A DNA stretch of 64,000 nucleotides from Saccharibacillus kuerlensis DSM 22868 (GTDB taxonomy: Bacteria; Bacillota; Bacilli; Paenibacillales; Paenibacillaceae): contig NZ_KB899297.1 of the NCBI RefSeq assembly GCF_000378145.1, positions 1 through 64,000 of the forward strand. Reading direction: 5' to 3'. Position 1 is the first letter of the stretch, and the number at the start of each line of letters is the position of its first letter. Below, in pieces: positions 33,814 to 42,299 of the stretch. The translations under genes and the position numbers were made by a program. The notes beneath the pieces were generated by a model that made no database searches, was not told where the DNA came from, and saw only the letters and a list, made by a program, of their open reading frames with translations.

Positions 33814-34920
33814 TTATAAAGGTGCTCTTTTTCTTCTTACAAATAGATTGACTTCCGTTCCAGTTTGACTGCTGCCTGTCCGTCCCAATATATACTTTCC
33901 GAATGGAAGCTTATTGACCAACAGAACTGTTGCAATTGAAGAAATCAAAGCCGTGATAAACAGAAGCGGGATTTTCCAGTATCCGATATCCGCTGCGCTA
34001 TCGATAAAGACTCTATATACGATCAGATAAAAATAGTGAATGAGATAAATTCCGAACGAGCAGCGATCGATTAGACTCAGAAGTCTTGATCTTATTTTCC
34101 ACTTGGATGCGGCCAGGAACAGAAGCAAAATCAGCGAGATGCTCAAAGGAATCATATCCGCACGTTTGGAGTTGAAATGAAGCAGCGTGAAGTTCAAGGA
34201 ATTCATGTAAGTCAGCAGAGCAAGGGAAGCGAGAACGAACAGAATGATCCATACTTGGAACTTCTTAATCTTCGCCAAGAACCCTTTATAATCCCTTCCC
34301 CAACAGTACGCCAAACAAAAATAGAAAAACCAGCCGAAGAAAGGAACCCAATATCCTCTATCCCAGATGAATGGAATCAAAAAGCGATCGGACGGAGGTT
34401 CAATGAAATTGAAGATCGCCAGATAAGCCACATTGATCGCCAGCGAGACAGGAAGAATAACCTTTGCCGGGACCCGGGACAAAAACTTAGTGAAGAGCCG
34501 GTGAAGGATATAAAATTGAAAAATGACCAACACGAACCATCCGTGATATCCCCCGATAAAATTCAACACAAGAACGTGAGGGAGCCGCGCGAGATTGTCA
34601 TAATGCGAAAGGATCGCGTACAAGACAGCCATACACGCAAAAGGAAGCAGAATTAAAAGCAGCCTTTTCTTGTAAAAATCTTTTGGAAGAACATTCGGAT
34701 AAGAATGAGCCAGCAGCAGTTCAGAAATAAACACAAAAGCAGGCGTACCAAAGGATAGAATACCAGCGATCGTCAGTAAAACATAATCTACGGATGTCGA
34801 GCCTTCCTCCATGCCAAAACCGACAGTAAAATGAATCGCGTGCAAAAGAACAATACTTAGACAGGCAATCACTCTCACTGTACTTACTTCTTGTATGTAT
34901 CCCTTTTTCAGCTCACTCAT
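33814..34920 (-). CDS. Acyltransferase family 3 membrane protein
   Basis: 368 aa, about ten transmembrane helices. The first helix has ACLSIVLLHAIHFTVGF with the catalytic His of O-acyltransferases (OafA/WecH type). FGTPAFVFISELLLAHSYPN and the GYHGWFVLVIFQFYILHRLF-like loop are family features. ATG 34920 is chosen: GGAGGG lies 7 bases before it, while a longer frame starting at 35046 covers a terminator-proximal leader. AT-rich compared with neighbours. It probably acetylates a cell-surface glycan; the acceptor is unknown. Confidence 0.85.
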   Translation of the reverse strand: MSELKKGYIQEVSTVRVIACLSIVLLHAIHFTVGFGMEEGSTSVDYVLLTIAGILSFGTPAFVFISELLLAHSYPNVLPKDFYKKRLLLILLPFACMAVLYAILSHYDNLARLPHVLVLNFIGGYHGWFVLVIFQFYILHRLFTKFLSRVPAKVILPVSLAINVAYLAIFNFIEPPSDRFLIPFIWDRGYWVPFFGWFFYFCLAYCWGRDYKGFLAKIKKFQVWIILFVLASLALLTYMNSLNFTLLHFNSKRADMIPLSISLILLLFLAASKWKIRSRLLSLIDRCSFGIYLIHYFYLIVYRVFIDSAADIGYWKIPLLFITALISSIATVLLVNKLPFGKYILGRTGSSQTGTEVNLFVRRKRAPL

Positions 34921-35059
34921 GCATTCACCCTCCTTCATTTTAACCCCCTCCGACACTATAACAGAAACTACATACAGAGTTGGGATCTTTTCCTGAAAAT
35001 TCATAAAATTTTTCTTTAAGCAAGCAAATTTCTGAATCTCTATCATTCACATAACAAAA

Positions 35060-35079
35060 AGGCATCCTCACGGATGCCT
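35060..35079 (-). terminator. Terminator of the chemoreceptor remnant
   Basis: AGGCATCC-TCAC-GGATGCCT is followed by TTTTTG on the minus strand. It lies 65 bases past the chemoreceptor remnant's stop, consistent with that gene having once been functional. Confidence 0.7.
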
Positions 35080-35143
35080 CTCTGCGATATTTTTATTTCC
35101 TATATCAATAGGAGTATTATATGATCTATTTTTCGCAGGCTGC

Positions 35144-35680
35144 CTACAGCTTGAACTTCTCTACCAATCGGGCCAACGTCTCGATCACCTGCTTTGAAGA
35201 GCATCAGCCTTCTTGCGGATTAAGCCCACAACAATTTGCGTACGTTTGCGTAGGTTACGGATAATCAGTACACCGATTACGGCGGATACCGCCAACGCAG
35301 CTGTCAGGCCAATCCAGATTACCTGCTGCATTTTCTGCTGGTAAGCTTGGCTTTCCTCGGTAATATCGACACTGTACTCGTCGAGAATCTCTTCGAGTTC
35401 ATTAATCACGTTTCTCGCCGATTCGAAAGAGGCTACCGACTCGCTGTCTGAGCTATTTTTCCAAGCTGCAAAATATACTTTGAAATCGTCGAACAGCTCA
35501 AACGCGGTCCTACCGGAATTTGGATGCTTGTAGTTTTCAAAGCGCTCCGGATGCGTCTTCATGATCGCTTCCGCTTCTAACACCCGTTCCTCCGTCTGAA
35601 CAATATTCTCGTCATAATCCGCCGTCAGTTTAAGAGGTGTGTTATTTTCAACTGAACAGAGTGAATACTCAAAATTATAG
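35144..35680 (-). pseudogene. Methyl-accepting chemotaxis protein with the signalling domain deleted
   Basis: From about 35680 a frame reads as an extracellular four-helix sensor (VQTEERVLEAEAIMKTHPER ... EYSVDITEESQAYQQKM). A transmembrane helix (VIWIGLTAALAVSAVIGVLI) and a HAMP-like start (RNLRKRTQIVVGLIRKKAD) follow. It ends at 35185. In the next frame, immediately after, comes SSKQVIETLARLVEKFKL and a stop (35144-35205), the classic C-terminal end of a chemoreceptor. About 250-300 codons of signalling domain are gone, and the joint is out of frame. The first transmembrane helix is also missing, and the nominal start lies inside a terminator. Confidence 0.75.
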
Positions 35681-35697
35681 CGAAATCCACGCAAAAA

Positions 35698-35733
35698 CGC
35701 CGGATTCAACGTATGAAGACGTTGAATCCGGCG
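35698..35733 (-). terminator. Terminator of the Bcr/CflA gene
   Basis: Perfect CGCCGGATTCAACG / CGTTGAATCCGGCG stem with an 8-base loop, 51 bases past the stop. A minus-strand TTTTTG follows. Confidence 0.85.
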
Positions 35734-35784
35734 TTCTTCTCAAATTGCGGTTTATGCTGGAATGAGGATCGGATGATAAAGCAA

Positions 35785-37020
35785 TCAGGACGGATTTGCC
35801 GTAGTTTCTCCTTCGGCTGTCCGAGGCTTCCCTCCGCCTGTCATCACGAAGAATGCCAATGCGCCGAGCAGTGCTGTTCCGAACAGAATGGCTCCCATCG
35901 GAATCGGCGTCGTCTCATCCAGTCCGACAAGCGGAGATACGAGGGCACCGATCAGCAGCGGGAACAGGCCGAGTACGGCGCTGGCACTGCCTGCACGGTG
36001 ACCCTGACGTGCAATTGCCAGCGTAAAGGTGCTCGTTGCGGTAATACCGATTGTGATCATATAGATGAACAGCGGCACGACAATGGTGAACAGCGGACCC
36101 TGAACAATCGAAGATATCAGCAGCAGGAACGTTGCGCTTGCCGCCATAATAACGCCGATCCGCAGCAGATTGCGCTCAGGTACAATGCTGCTGAAGCGTC
36201 CAATGATAAAGCTGCCGGTAATAATCGCGATTCCGTTAATCCCGAACAGAATACTGAATACCTGCGGCGATACCCCGTAGATCTCTTGATAGACGAACGG
36301 TGTGCCTGCCACATAGGCAAAGCTGCCCCCGTGGATAAATCCCAGTGTCAGAGCGTAACCCATGAATGACTTGTCCCGCATCAGGCTGCCCATTGTACGA
36401 AGCGAATGCCCAATAGAGCTCGGCTGTCTTTTTTCCGGCGGCAGTGTCTCCTTAAGCTTGAAACCGACCGTCAGCAGAATCAGGAAGCCCAGCAGCGCGA
36501 GCACATAGAAAATAGTATGCCAGCTTGATCCCGGAATCAGCAGTACCGCTCCGCCAATAATCGGGGCGAGCAGCGGAGCGACTGCATTGATGACCATCAG
36601 CAGCGAGAAAAACTGCGTCAGTTCGCGGCCGCTGAACACGTCGCGCACGACGGCCCGGGACAGTACGATCCCCCCGGAAGCAGTGAGGCCCTGCAGAAAT
36701 CTGGCGGCAATCAGCATCTCGATACTTGTCGACAGCGCGCACATGACGGACGATACGGCGAACAGCAGCAGCGAGATCAGCAGCGGACCACGCCGTCCGC
36801 GAGCATCGCTGATTGGCCCGACGATAATCTGTCCGATGGCCAGGCCAATCAGACATGAGGTCAGACTGGACTGAACAAGCGACGCCTGCGCACCGAGGTC
36901 GGCTGCGATACCCGGAAAGCTCGGCAGATACATATCGATGTTGAGCGGACCCAGAATGCCTAGTGTGGACAGCAGCAGAGCCAGTCCAAGGCGCTCTCGG
37001 CCTGTAGGATTTTGCAGCAT
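35785..37020 (-). CDS. Bcr/CflA family multidrug efflux MFS transporter
   Basis: 411 aa, 12 helices. GPLNIDMYLPSFPGIAADLG (helix 1 region), GPISDARGRRGPLL (motif A) and RFLQGLTASGGIVLSRAVVRD (motif B and following) are typical of Bcr/CflA drug exporters. AAGGAG lies 11 bases before ATG 37020. Exports drugs such as bicyclomycin or chloramphenicol in characterised relatives. The substrate here is unknown. Monocistronic. Confidence 0.92.
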   Translation of the reverse strand: MLQNPTGRERLGLALLLSTLGILGPLNIDMYLPSFPGIAADLGAQASLVQSSLTSCLIGLAIGQIIVGPISDARGRRGPLLISLLLFAVSSVMCALSTSIEMLIAARFLQGLTASGGIVLSRAVVRDVFSGRELTQFFSLLMVINAVAPLLAPIIGGAVLLIPGSSWHTIFYVLALLGFLILLTVGFKLKETLPPEKRQPSSIGHSLRTMGSLMRDKSFMGYALTLGFIHGGSFAYVAGTPFVYQEIYGVSPQVFSILFGINGIAIITGSFIIGRFSSIVPERNLLRIGVIMAASATFLLLISSIVQGPLFTIVVPLFIYMITIGITATSTFTLAIARQGHRAGSASAVLGLFPLLIGALVSPLVGLDETTPIPMGAILFGTALLGALAFFVMTGGGKPRTAEGETTANPS

Positions 37021-37189
37021 GAATGAAAGGTCTCCTTTTTATGTAGCGAACGATGAATGAACATAGATGGAATTGTATAAGGCATGGTAGGTGGTGTCAA
37101 TGCCAAACCAGGAATTGAAGCACCAAAGAAGCCCGACAGCTGTAGGCTATCCGACTTCTCTTATGTGCCTTGATCCGGACGCCGCTCAC

Positions 37190-37696
37190 TCAGGTCATCC
37201 CTATAGCATCGCTGCGCACAGCTGCTGCTCCGATTTGAAGCGAGACGATCCGCAGGATTCGAACCCGCCCTTTCCCGAAAAAAGCTTCTTTATTTTTCAG
37301 CGAGTGATATCGTATCCTCTTGCGCTTTAATACCTGCAGCAGTTCGGCATATAGACGTGCAGCTTCGGCTGTTAAAACACCAGGTTCTCCTGTAACGAGA
37401 AGCAAAATATACTGCGACCTTCGATCTGGTAAATCTAATTGTGGCAGCTCGTAAATGTGAATGGCATTCCGATCGGCTGAGCGAATAAAAGCTTTACTGT
37501 CATTCAAAAACAGGAACCGGAGCGAGCCTGTATTTGGATAGTCCCGCTCATGCTCTGCTGCCGCTTTGAACAGCAGAAATAAGGTGTCGTCCGAGAAAGC
37601 TCCCTGGCTTAGGTGTTCAAAAAAACACAAATCCAGCTTCGCAAGTTTTTTTCCAAACAGTTCTTCCACCTGACTCCTCCTTCTCTGCAGCTTCAT
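37190..37696 (-). CDS. Hypothetical protein
   Basis: 168 aa, no recognised family. Charged helical N terminus (VEELFGKKLAKLDLCFFEHL), a central AIHIYELPQLDLPDRRSQYI-like stretch followed by a hydrophobic LLLVTG strand, and a basic tail. No ribosome binding site precedes ATG 37696, and the last 20 codons read like random sequence, so the frame may be degraded. It lies between the Bcr/CflA gene and the ABC-2 permease on the same strand. A tRNA-like TTCGAATCC inside it is coincidental. Confidence 0.4.
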   Translation of the reverse strand: MKLQRRRSQVEELFGKKLAKLDLCFFEHLSQGAFSDDTLFLLFKAAAEHERDYPNTGSLRFLFLNDSKAFIRSADRNAIHIYELPQLDLPDRRSQYILLLVTGEPGVLTAEAARLYAELLQVLKRKRIRYHSLKNKEAFFGKGRVRILRIVSLQIGAAAVRSDAIGMT

Positions 37697-37768
37697 AAAG
37701 ATGAGTTAACAGGCCCGAGCTTTCAAAACCTATCCATCTTCTTCATGTTCAAGCCTAGATGAGCAGTC

Positions 37769-38527
37769 TTACTTGAGCCCTCTGCTTTTCCTCTGAACAC
37801 CAATACCCGCTGCGACAAACGCCATTGAAACACCAATCAGAATGATAGCTTCTTTCCCGTAATCCAACAGGTTCCCATTCCCTGACCATAGTCCCCGCAT
37901 CATCTCCAGACCATATACAATGGGATTGAAGATGTAGACAAATTCTCGCAGGAAGTTCGGAAACATTTCTGGAGGAAAGGTCAGTCCACCCAAAAAAATT
38001 TGGAAGTAGAAGATAAGCTGGGACACTCCCTGATAGGTAACACTCTTATGGATTAACGATGTTAGAAAATAAGTGAGCGCAAACTGATACAAATTAATAA
38101 GCAGAAAGGCAGCCGCAAGATTGGGTAGGCTGGCGTAAGGAATCTCCACTTGTTTGACGACTGCTGCAAAACCGACCAGCAGTACGGATGCGGCAATCTG
38201 AAACAAGAAAGTTGCGATATATAATCCGGACGAGACTGTCAAACCGGAAATGCCAAGCAGCTTGAATTTCAGCAGGTTGCCTTGTTCTTTGTAGAGCATG
38301 AAGGTCTGTCCGTAAATCACCAATACTCCATTCACGATGATAATTGGAATATAGGCAGGAACAAGCAGCTCGGTTAGCGACATGCCTCCGCCCACTCTGT
38401 AACCATCCAGCAGATTGCTGAAAATGAAAAACATGGCGATTGGAAGCGAGAATCCGAGAATAAGGCTCTTGGCATTCCGCATCAGCAGCTTGATTTGGTA
38501 GCCCGAGAGAGCAATCAGGTTATCCAT
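37769..38527 (-). CDS. ABC-2 type transporter permease
   Basis: 252 aa with six hydrophobic helices; the ABC-2 signature region is GLTFPPEMFPNFLREFVYIF followed by NPIVYGLEMMRGLW. ATG 38527 is chosen: GGGGAG is 7 bases upstream. It overlaps the last codons of the ATPase gene, showing translational coupling. Together they form an exporter; relatives move Na+, drugs or peptide antibiotics (NatAB or bacteriocin-immunity type). Substrate unknown. The gene pair is followed by the LytTR two-component system upstream on the same strand. Confidence 0.87.
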   Translation of the reverse strand: MDNLIALSGYQIKLLMRNAKSLILGFSLPIAMFFIFSNLLDGYRVGGGMSLTELLVPAYIPIIIVNGVLVIYGQTFMLYKEQGNLLKFKLLGISGLTVSSGLYIATFLFQIAASVLLVGFAAVVKQVEIPYASLPNLAAAFLLINLYQFALTYFLTSLIHKSVTYQGVSQLIFYFQIFLGGLTFPPEMFPNFLREFVYIFNPIVYGLEMMRGLWSGNGNLLDYGKEAIILIGVSMAFVAAGIGVQRKSRGLK

Positions 38528-39419
38528 GTGAGATCTCCCCATTCTTTACTAATTTGTAGCCCAGCATGTTCAAGAAGGCATCCTCAAACGTATAATTTCT
38601 GATAGCAATATCATAGCCGCCTAACTGCTTCACCTGCCGGTAAACCTCTTCTTCCGCCTCCTCCTTGTACCGAATGCACAGGAGGTTTCCACTGCTCGAC
38701 AGCTCACTGCCAAAACGCTCCCTGAACACTTCGCGATCATGGGTTCGAAATTCGATTTTTTTCGCCGCTTCAAACTCCTCCCGAATGATCGAGGATACAT
38801 CGCCAATTCGGCTGATTCGCCCCTTGTCCAGAATGACAACGCGGTCCGCTAAATATTCTACTTCATCGAGAAAGTGACTGGTCAAAATGATTGTTACTCC
38901 CTTCTCTTCGTTCAGCTGCTTAACGTAGTCCCAAATCTGGCGGCGAGCCATAGAGTCGAGTCCTGTTGACAGTTCGTCAAAAATAATGAGCTCCGGCTCT
39001 CCAATCAGAGTCAATAAAATTGACAGCTTCTGCCGTTGGCCGCCGGACAGATTCTTCACATACATATTGCGGCAGGCAGCAATATCGAATGTCTGCAGCA
39101 GCTGGTCGAGATCGACACGGCTTTTCAATATTTTCCGGTACAGCTTGCACACTTCATAAACTTTCGCTTCGCTCTCATAAGAAGAAGACTGCATCTGATA
39201 GCCAACCTTCTTGTATAAATCTTTCTGGTCGAAACCGTACTCAATTCGGCCTTCGTAATCGACAATATTCATGATGGAATTAATCAGCGTCGTCTTGCCG
39301 GCGCCATTATGTCCCAGCACGGCAACGATACTGCCCGTTTCCACTGTGAAATGGATGTCTTGAAGAGCCTGCTTGTTTCCATACTTTTTCGAGAGTCCTT
39401 CCAGTTTGATCATGTTCAT
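38520..39419 (-). CDS. ABC-2 exporter ATP-binding protein
   Basis: 299 aa. Walker A GHNGAGKTTL (about 35-44), Q-loop in GYQMQSSSYE, signature LSGGQRQK (about 124-131), Walker B LIIFDELSTGLD and switch His in ILTSHFLDEVE are intact. A C-terminal accessory part (about 215-299) is typical of drug/Na+ exporter ATPases. ATG 39419 follows GGAGG. Directly preceded by a promoter region with direct and inverted repeats (39491-39571) that the neighbouring LytTR regulator could bind. Confidence 0.92.
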   Translation of the reverse strand: MNMIKLEGLSKKYGNKQALQDIHFTVETGSIVAVLGHNGAGKTTLINSIMNIVDYEGRIEYGFDQKDLYKKVGYQMQSSSYESEAKVYEVCKLYRKILKSRVDLDQLLQTFDIAACRNMYVKNLSGGQRQKLSILLTLIGEPELIIFDELSTGLDSMARRQIWDYVKQLNEEKGVTIILTSHFLDEVEYLADRVVILDKGRISRIGDVSSIIREEFEAAKKIEFRTHDREVFRERFGSELSSSGNLLCIRYKEEAEEEVYRQVKQLGGYDIAIRNYTFEDAFLNMLGYKLVKNGEISHG

Positions 39420-39490
39420 CAGGGACTGCCTCCGCTTCTTGAATTTCTTCTGCTCGTGATTTCAGTATAGAGCGCCCCGTTTATTCCCAC

Positions 39491-39571
39491 CGATTTTGAT
39501 CACAAAATCGTTGATTCTTGTCAGAATCGTCGCATTTTTCTTTTCTTGAACGTTTGCGATATCAGAATCGT
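39491..39571 (-). promoter_or_regulatory. Repeat cluster upstream of the ABC exporter, candidate LytTR sites
   Basis: On the minus strand ACGATTCTG occurs at 39571-39563 and 39530-39522, ACGATTTTG at 39511-39503 and AACGTTCAA at 39554-39546. Steps are 17, 24 and 19 bases, roughly two helical turns. Two dyads overlap them: CGATTTTG-ATCA-CAAAATCG (39491-39510) and GATTCT-TGTC-AGAATC (39513-39528). LytTR regulators bind short direct repeats about two turns apart, so the neighbouring AgrA-like regulator is the obvious candidate. Confidence 0.45.
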
Positions 39572-39607
39572 CAGGGAGATGCCGATAAAAGCAAAAAAGC
39601 ATACAAA

Positions 39608-39646
39608 AAAACCGCCTTGCTTCCGGAATTCGGAGGCAGGCGGTTT
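39608..39646 (-). terminator. Terminator of the two-component operon
   Basis: AAACCGCCT..GC..TCCG pairs with CGGA..GC..AGGCGGTTT. T-rich on the minus strand, 78 bases past the regulator stop. It separates the two-component genes from the ABC genes. Confidence 0.75.
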
Positions 39647-39723
39647 CTTCCTTTGCGGCAGTGTGTCTATAATATACATTCCTTGGAAATTACATCTCAC
39701 AGGATCAATTACTTCTCACAGGA

Positions 39724-40446
39724 TCAATCCAGCCCTTTAAGCGCTCGAACCGAGACCAAACAAATCTCTTCATTAACCATTTCAATCTCTCTTTTGACTC
39801 GGTCGATACTTTTGATATTGTTTTTGTTCACGACATAAGACTTATGGCAGCGGTAAAAGCTGCCGCCTAGCTCTTCCAGTTCCTTGATCGACCCGTAAAA
39901 TTCCAGCTGGCTGTTGTCCATATGCAAAATAATTTTGTGCGGAACGCTGGACGATTCGAAAAACATAATGTCCTGATAATCAATAGAACGGGTCTTTTCG
40001 CCGACCTTGATCTTGAATCGACGAGGCTGCGCCCCTCCGTCAATCAAATGACGTTTGCAAGCCACGACCATACATTCTCTCACTTTGCGCTCGATCTCGT
40101 CCGAACGATCTTTAATGATGTAGTCCATTGCTTCCACTTTGTAGATGAACGTTAAATAAGACAACTCTCCATGCGTAGTAACGAACACAATTTTGCCGGA
40201 ATTGTCACGTTCACGAATCTCCGAAGCCAACGCAATACCGGACATTTCATGCTTCAGATCAACGTCGAGAAAATATAGTCCCGTCGTCTTCGGATGCCGA
40301 TCCAAATAATCCAGCACGGAAGTCGGATCACCGGTCGTATGCACCAATTCCATATCAAGCGCCTCGATCATTATATGGTCGGCGACAATTTTCTCCAACC
40401 TTTCACGCTGCTTGGAATCATCTTCGCATATGAATACGGAAAGCAT
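39724..40446 (-). CDS. LytTR-family response regulator (AgrA/NatR-like)
   Basis: 240 aa. Receiver domain (1-125) with acidic pair EDD (8-10), phosphoacceptor Asp61 in YFLDVDL, Thr in FVTTHGE and Lys in IIKDRSDE. The LytTR DNA-binding domain (about 140-238) contains FFESSSVPHKIILH and YRCHKSYVVNKNNI. It begins 11 bases after the kinase stop, in the same operon. Probable target is the ABC exporter whose upstream region carries direct repeats. Confidence 0.92.
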   Translation of the reverse strand: MLSVFICEDDSKQRERLEKIVADHIMIEALDMELVHTTGDPTSVLDYLDRHPKTTGLYFLDVDLKHEMSGIALASEIRERDNSGKIVFVTTHGELSYLTFIYKVEAMDYIIKDRSDEIERKVRECMVVACKRHLIDGGAQPRRFKIKVGEKTRSIDYQDIMFFESSSVPHKIILHMDNSQLEFYGSIKELEELGGSFYRCHKSYVVNKNNIKSIDRVKREIEMVNEEICLVSVRALKGLD

Positions 40447-40457
40447 ACTATCACCTT

Positions 40458-41741
40458 CTAAATATAATTAATGACAAGAATCTGTTTGAACTGTCCACTC
40501 TCCACTATGGTCTCGGAAATTACATTCGGAAGCTTTCCAACCAACTCCGTTAAGCTCGCCAGCCCTAACCCTCTACCCGGTCCTTTAGTGGAAAATCCGT
40601 TCTCTTTCAGTTTGTGCACGCGGGGAATATCCGGTCGGCAGCTGTTTTGCACAATAATATGCAGCGCCTTCTGATCTTTGACAAACCCTACTTGCAGACT
40701 TCCGCTTCTGCTTTCCTGAAGCTCTTCGATCGCGTTGTCCAGCAAAATGCCCAAAGCCCGGACCATAGCAACCGAATCGACAGGGATGCAGTCAATCTCT
40801 TCCCTCGCCTCGAATGTCGCGTCAATGCCCAGCTCCTGGGCCCGGATCAACTTGGAAGCAATAATGCTTTTGATTTCCTTGACTTGGATTCGGCTCAGAT
40901 CCTCCAACTTGAAATCATTGCTTTCCAAATGCTGTGAAGCTTGTTTTAACTTTTCTCGATAATACTTTTTCAATCCGTCGAAATCCTCCTCTTGAATGAA
41001 GGCTTCGAGCGAAGATAAAATGTTTTGATGATCGTGTCTAAATTTGCGAATCTCGGTATACTGCTGCTCAAGTTCATATGTATAACTCTGCATAGCATCA
41101 TATTCAATTTCTTTTTGTTTGTTCTCATAAGATTTACGAAGCGACTTGGAGTAAATATAAAAAGCAAGGAGAGCGATCAGCAGATATACGATAAAAAAGA
41201 ACAGGTTAAGCTGAATTAATTCGATAGTTTCACCAATATAGGCGCTCAAGTAAATGCATAGGTAATATACGATGACTGTCAATACACCCAAATACACGAT
41301 CAGCTTTTTAAGTTTATCGTCCATTTCTCCTTTTCGGATAGCAAGCTGCTTCAGGCGGCGTATGCCAATGCTGCCCCCAATCGAAAAAAGAGTCAGCAGG
41401 ACCGCATAGAGCATGAAAAAAGAATCACTCCCGTTGGGAAACAACAGAGCGTCTTCGAACAGCGTAATTACTGGATCGCTTAAAAGAATCAGAATTGTTC
41501 CGTATGACAGCCCGCCCAGTACATGCAGAGGACGGCGTTCGTGCACATTCAAAATCAAAAAAGCAGTCGTCAGTATCAATATTGAAATGTAGACGCCAAA
41601 CCAATGGTAAGAAAAAGCGAATAACAGCCCTGTGATCAGGGTAACCCCCAGCTGCTTCCATGATAAATACTTCCCTTTATTAATAATCTGCGCACTGGAT
41701 ACGACAAGCAGCATTTGAAGGGTCCCAACGAATAGCATCAT
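40458..41741 (-). CDS. AgrC/NatK-like sensor histidine kinase
   Basis: 427 aa. Six or seven N-terminal transmembrane helices (1-200), a coiled linker (KQKEIEYDAMQSYTYELEQQ), the phosphoacceptor region RKFRHDHQN (His236/238) and a GHKL ATPase domain with LLDNAIEEL (N box) and GPGRGLGLASL (G box). This is the SpoOB_a/HATPase_c_5 architecture of peptide- or ion-sensing kinases. No precursor peptide gene or AgrB-like processing protein was found next to it, so the signal is unlikely to be a locally encoded autoinducer. Confidence 0.9.
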   Translation of the reverse strand: MMLFVGTLQMLLVVSSAQIINKGKYLSWKQLGVTLITGLLFAFSYHWFGVYISILILTTAFLILNVHERRPLHVLGGLSYGTILILLSDPVITLFEDALLFPNGSDSFFMLYAVLLTLFSIGGSIGIRRLKQLAIRKGEMDDKLKKLIVYLGVLTVIVYYLCIYLSAYIGETIELIQLNLFFFIVYLLIALLAFYIYSKSLRKSYENKQKEIEYDAMQSYTYELEQQYTEIRKFRHDHQNILSSLEAFIQEEDFDGLKKYYREKLKQASQHLESNDFKLEDLSRIQVKEIKSIIASKLIRAQELGIDATFEAREEIDCIPVDSVAMVRALGILLDNAIEELQESRSGSLQVGFVKDQKALHIIVQNSCRPDIPRVHKLKENGFSTKGPGRGLGLASLTELVGKLPNVISETIVESGQFKQILVINYI

Positions 41742-41821
41742 ATGTAATCATTCCTTTGGTGCAGGTAATAATTGTAGTTTATCACTTTTTATTCAGATCT
41801 CCCATCTTCTCTTCCACTTTT

Positions 41822-41938
41822 CTATTCCGCCGCATGGTTTAGCCATTTATACGAAGTCTTAGCTTGGATCTTGCCCGCATCAGCAAGCTCGTCTACAATA
41901 AAAGACTGCAGCGCCTGCTGCATGATCAATGGCCGCAT
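41822..41938 (-). CDS. Possible 38-aa small protein or gene tail
   Basis: The frame reads MRPLIMQQALQSFIVDELAD, then AGKIQAKTSYKWLNHAAE and a stop. Amino acid composition is protein-like, but no ribosome binding site precedes it. It may be the end of a deleted gene. It lies in the gap between the kinase and the DUF2536-like gene. Confidence 0.25.
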   Translation of the reverse strand: MRPLIMQQALQSFIVDELADAGKIQAKTSYKWLNHAAE

Positions 41939-41955
41939 AGGAGGCGTAACGGAAC

Positions 41956-42162
41956 ATGGATCTCATTCTCGATAATATTAAAGATAAAGTGGAATGCCTA
42001 CAGGCTTACGACTTCAATGAGCTGGAACGCGCTATCGAAATGCGAATCGAAGTGAACAAAGCGCTGATGCTCCGTGTGAAGAACGTTCAGCATCAGGTGA
42101 CTTTCGATCCGCTGCGCAGCAAGATGCTGTACAGCGCTGTGGTTCAATTTGCTGCGGGGTAA
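41956..42162 (+). CDS. DUF2536-like small protein
   Basis: 68 aa, soluble. MDLILDNIKDKVECLQAYDF, ELERAIEMRIEVNKALML and a C-terminal QHQVTFDPLRSKMLYSAVVQ-like end resemble the small DUF2536 (YrzA-type) proteins of Bacillus. Good start: ATG with GGAGG 11 bases upstream. Own terminator after 4 bases. Role unknown in the family. Confidence 0.6.
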   Translation: MDLILDNIKDKVECLQAYDFNELERAIEMRIEVNKALMLRVKNVQHQVTFDPLRSKMLYSAVVQFAAG

Positions 42163-42166
42163 CTTG

Positions 42167-42199
42167 AAAAAGGACTATGCGTAAAGCACAGTCCTTTTT
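42167..42199. terminator. Terminator of DUF2536-like gene, also facing pnuC
   Basis: AAAAAGGACT..GC pairs with GC..AGTCCTTTTT around a TAAA loop. Symmetric, so it can serve both convergent genes. Confidence 0.85.
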
Positions 42200-42299
42200 C
42201 ATGTTCGTCCGTTTATCGATCGCGCTCCCTCAGCTGTGATCGCATAACTGTCGCAAAATTCGGTTCACCCTTTTTTTCTTAAATTCTCTTCGAATTCGA

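Noticed and set aside
37220-37270. Minus-strand TTCGAATCC with a 5-base stem resembling a tRNA T-arm
   Set aside because: Only part of an acceptor stem can be paired, and no D-arm or anticodon arm fits in the available length. It lies in a reading frame.
40458-41741. Complete agr-type quorum-sensing locus
   Set aside because: Kinase and regulator fit, but no AgrB-like protease or small AgrD-like peptide gene was found on either side.
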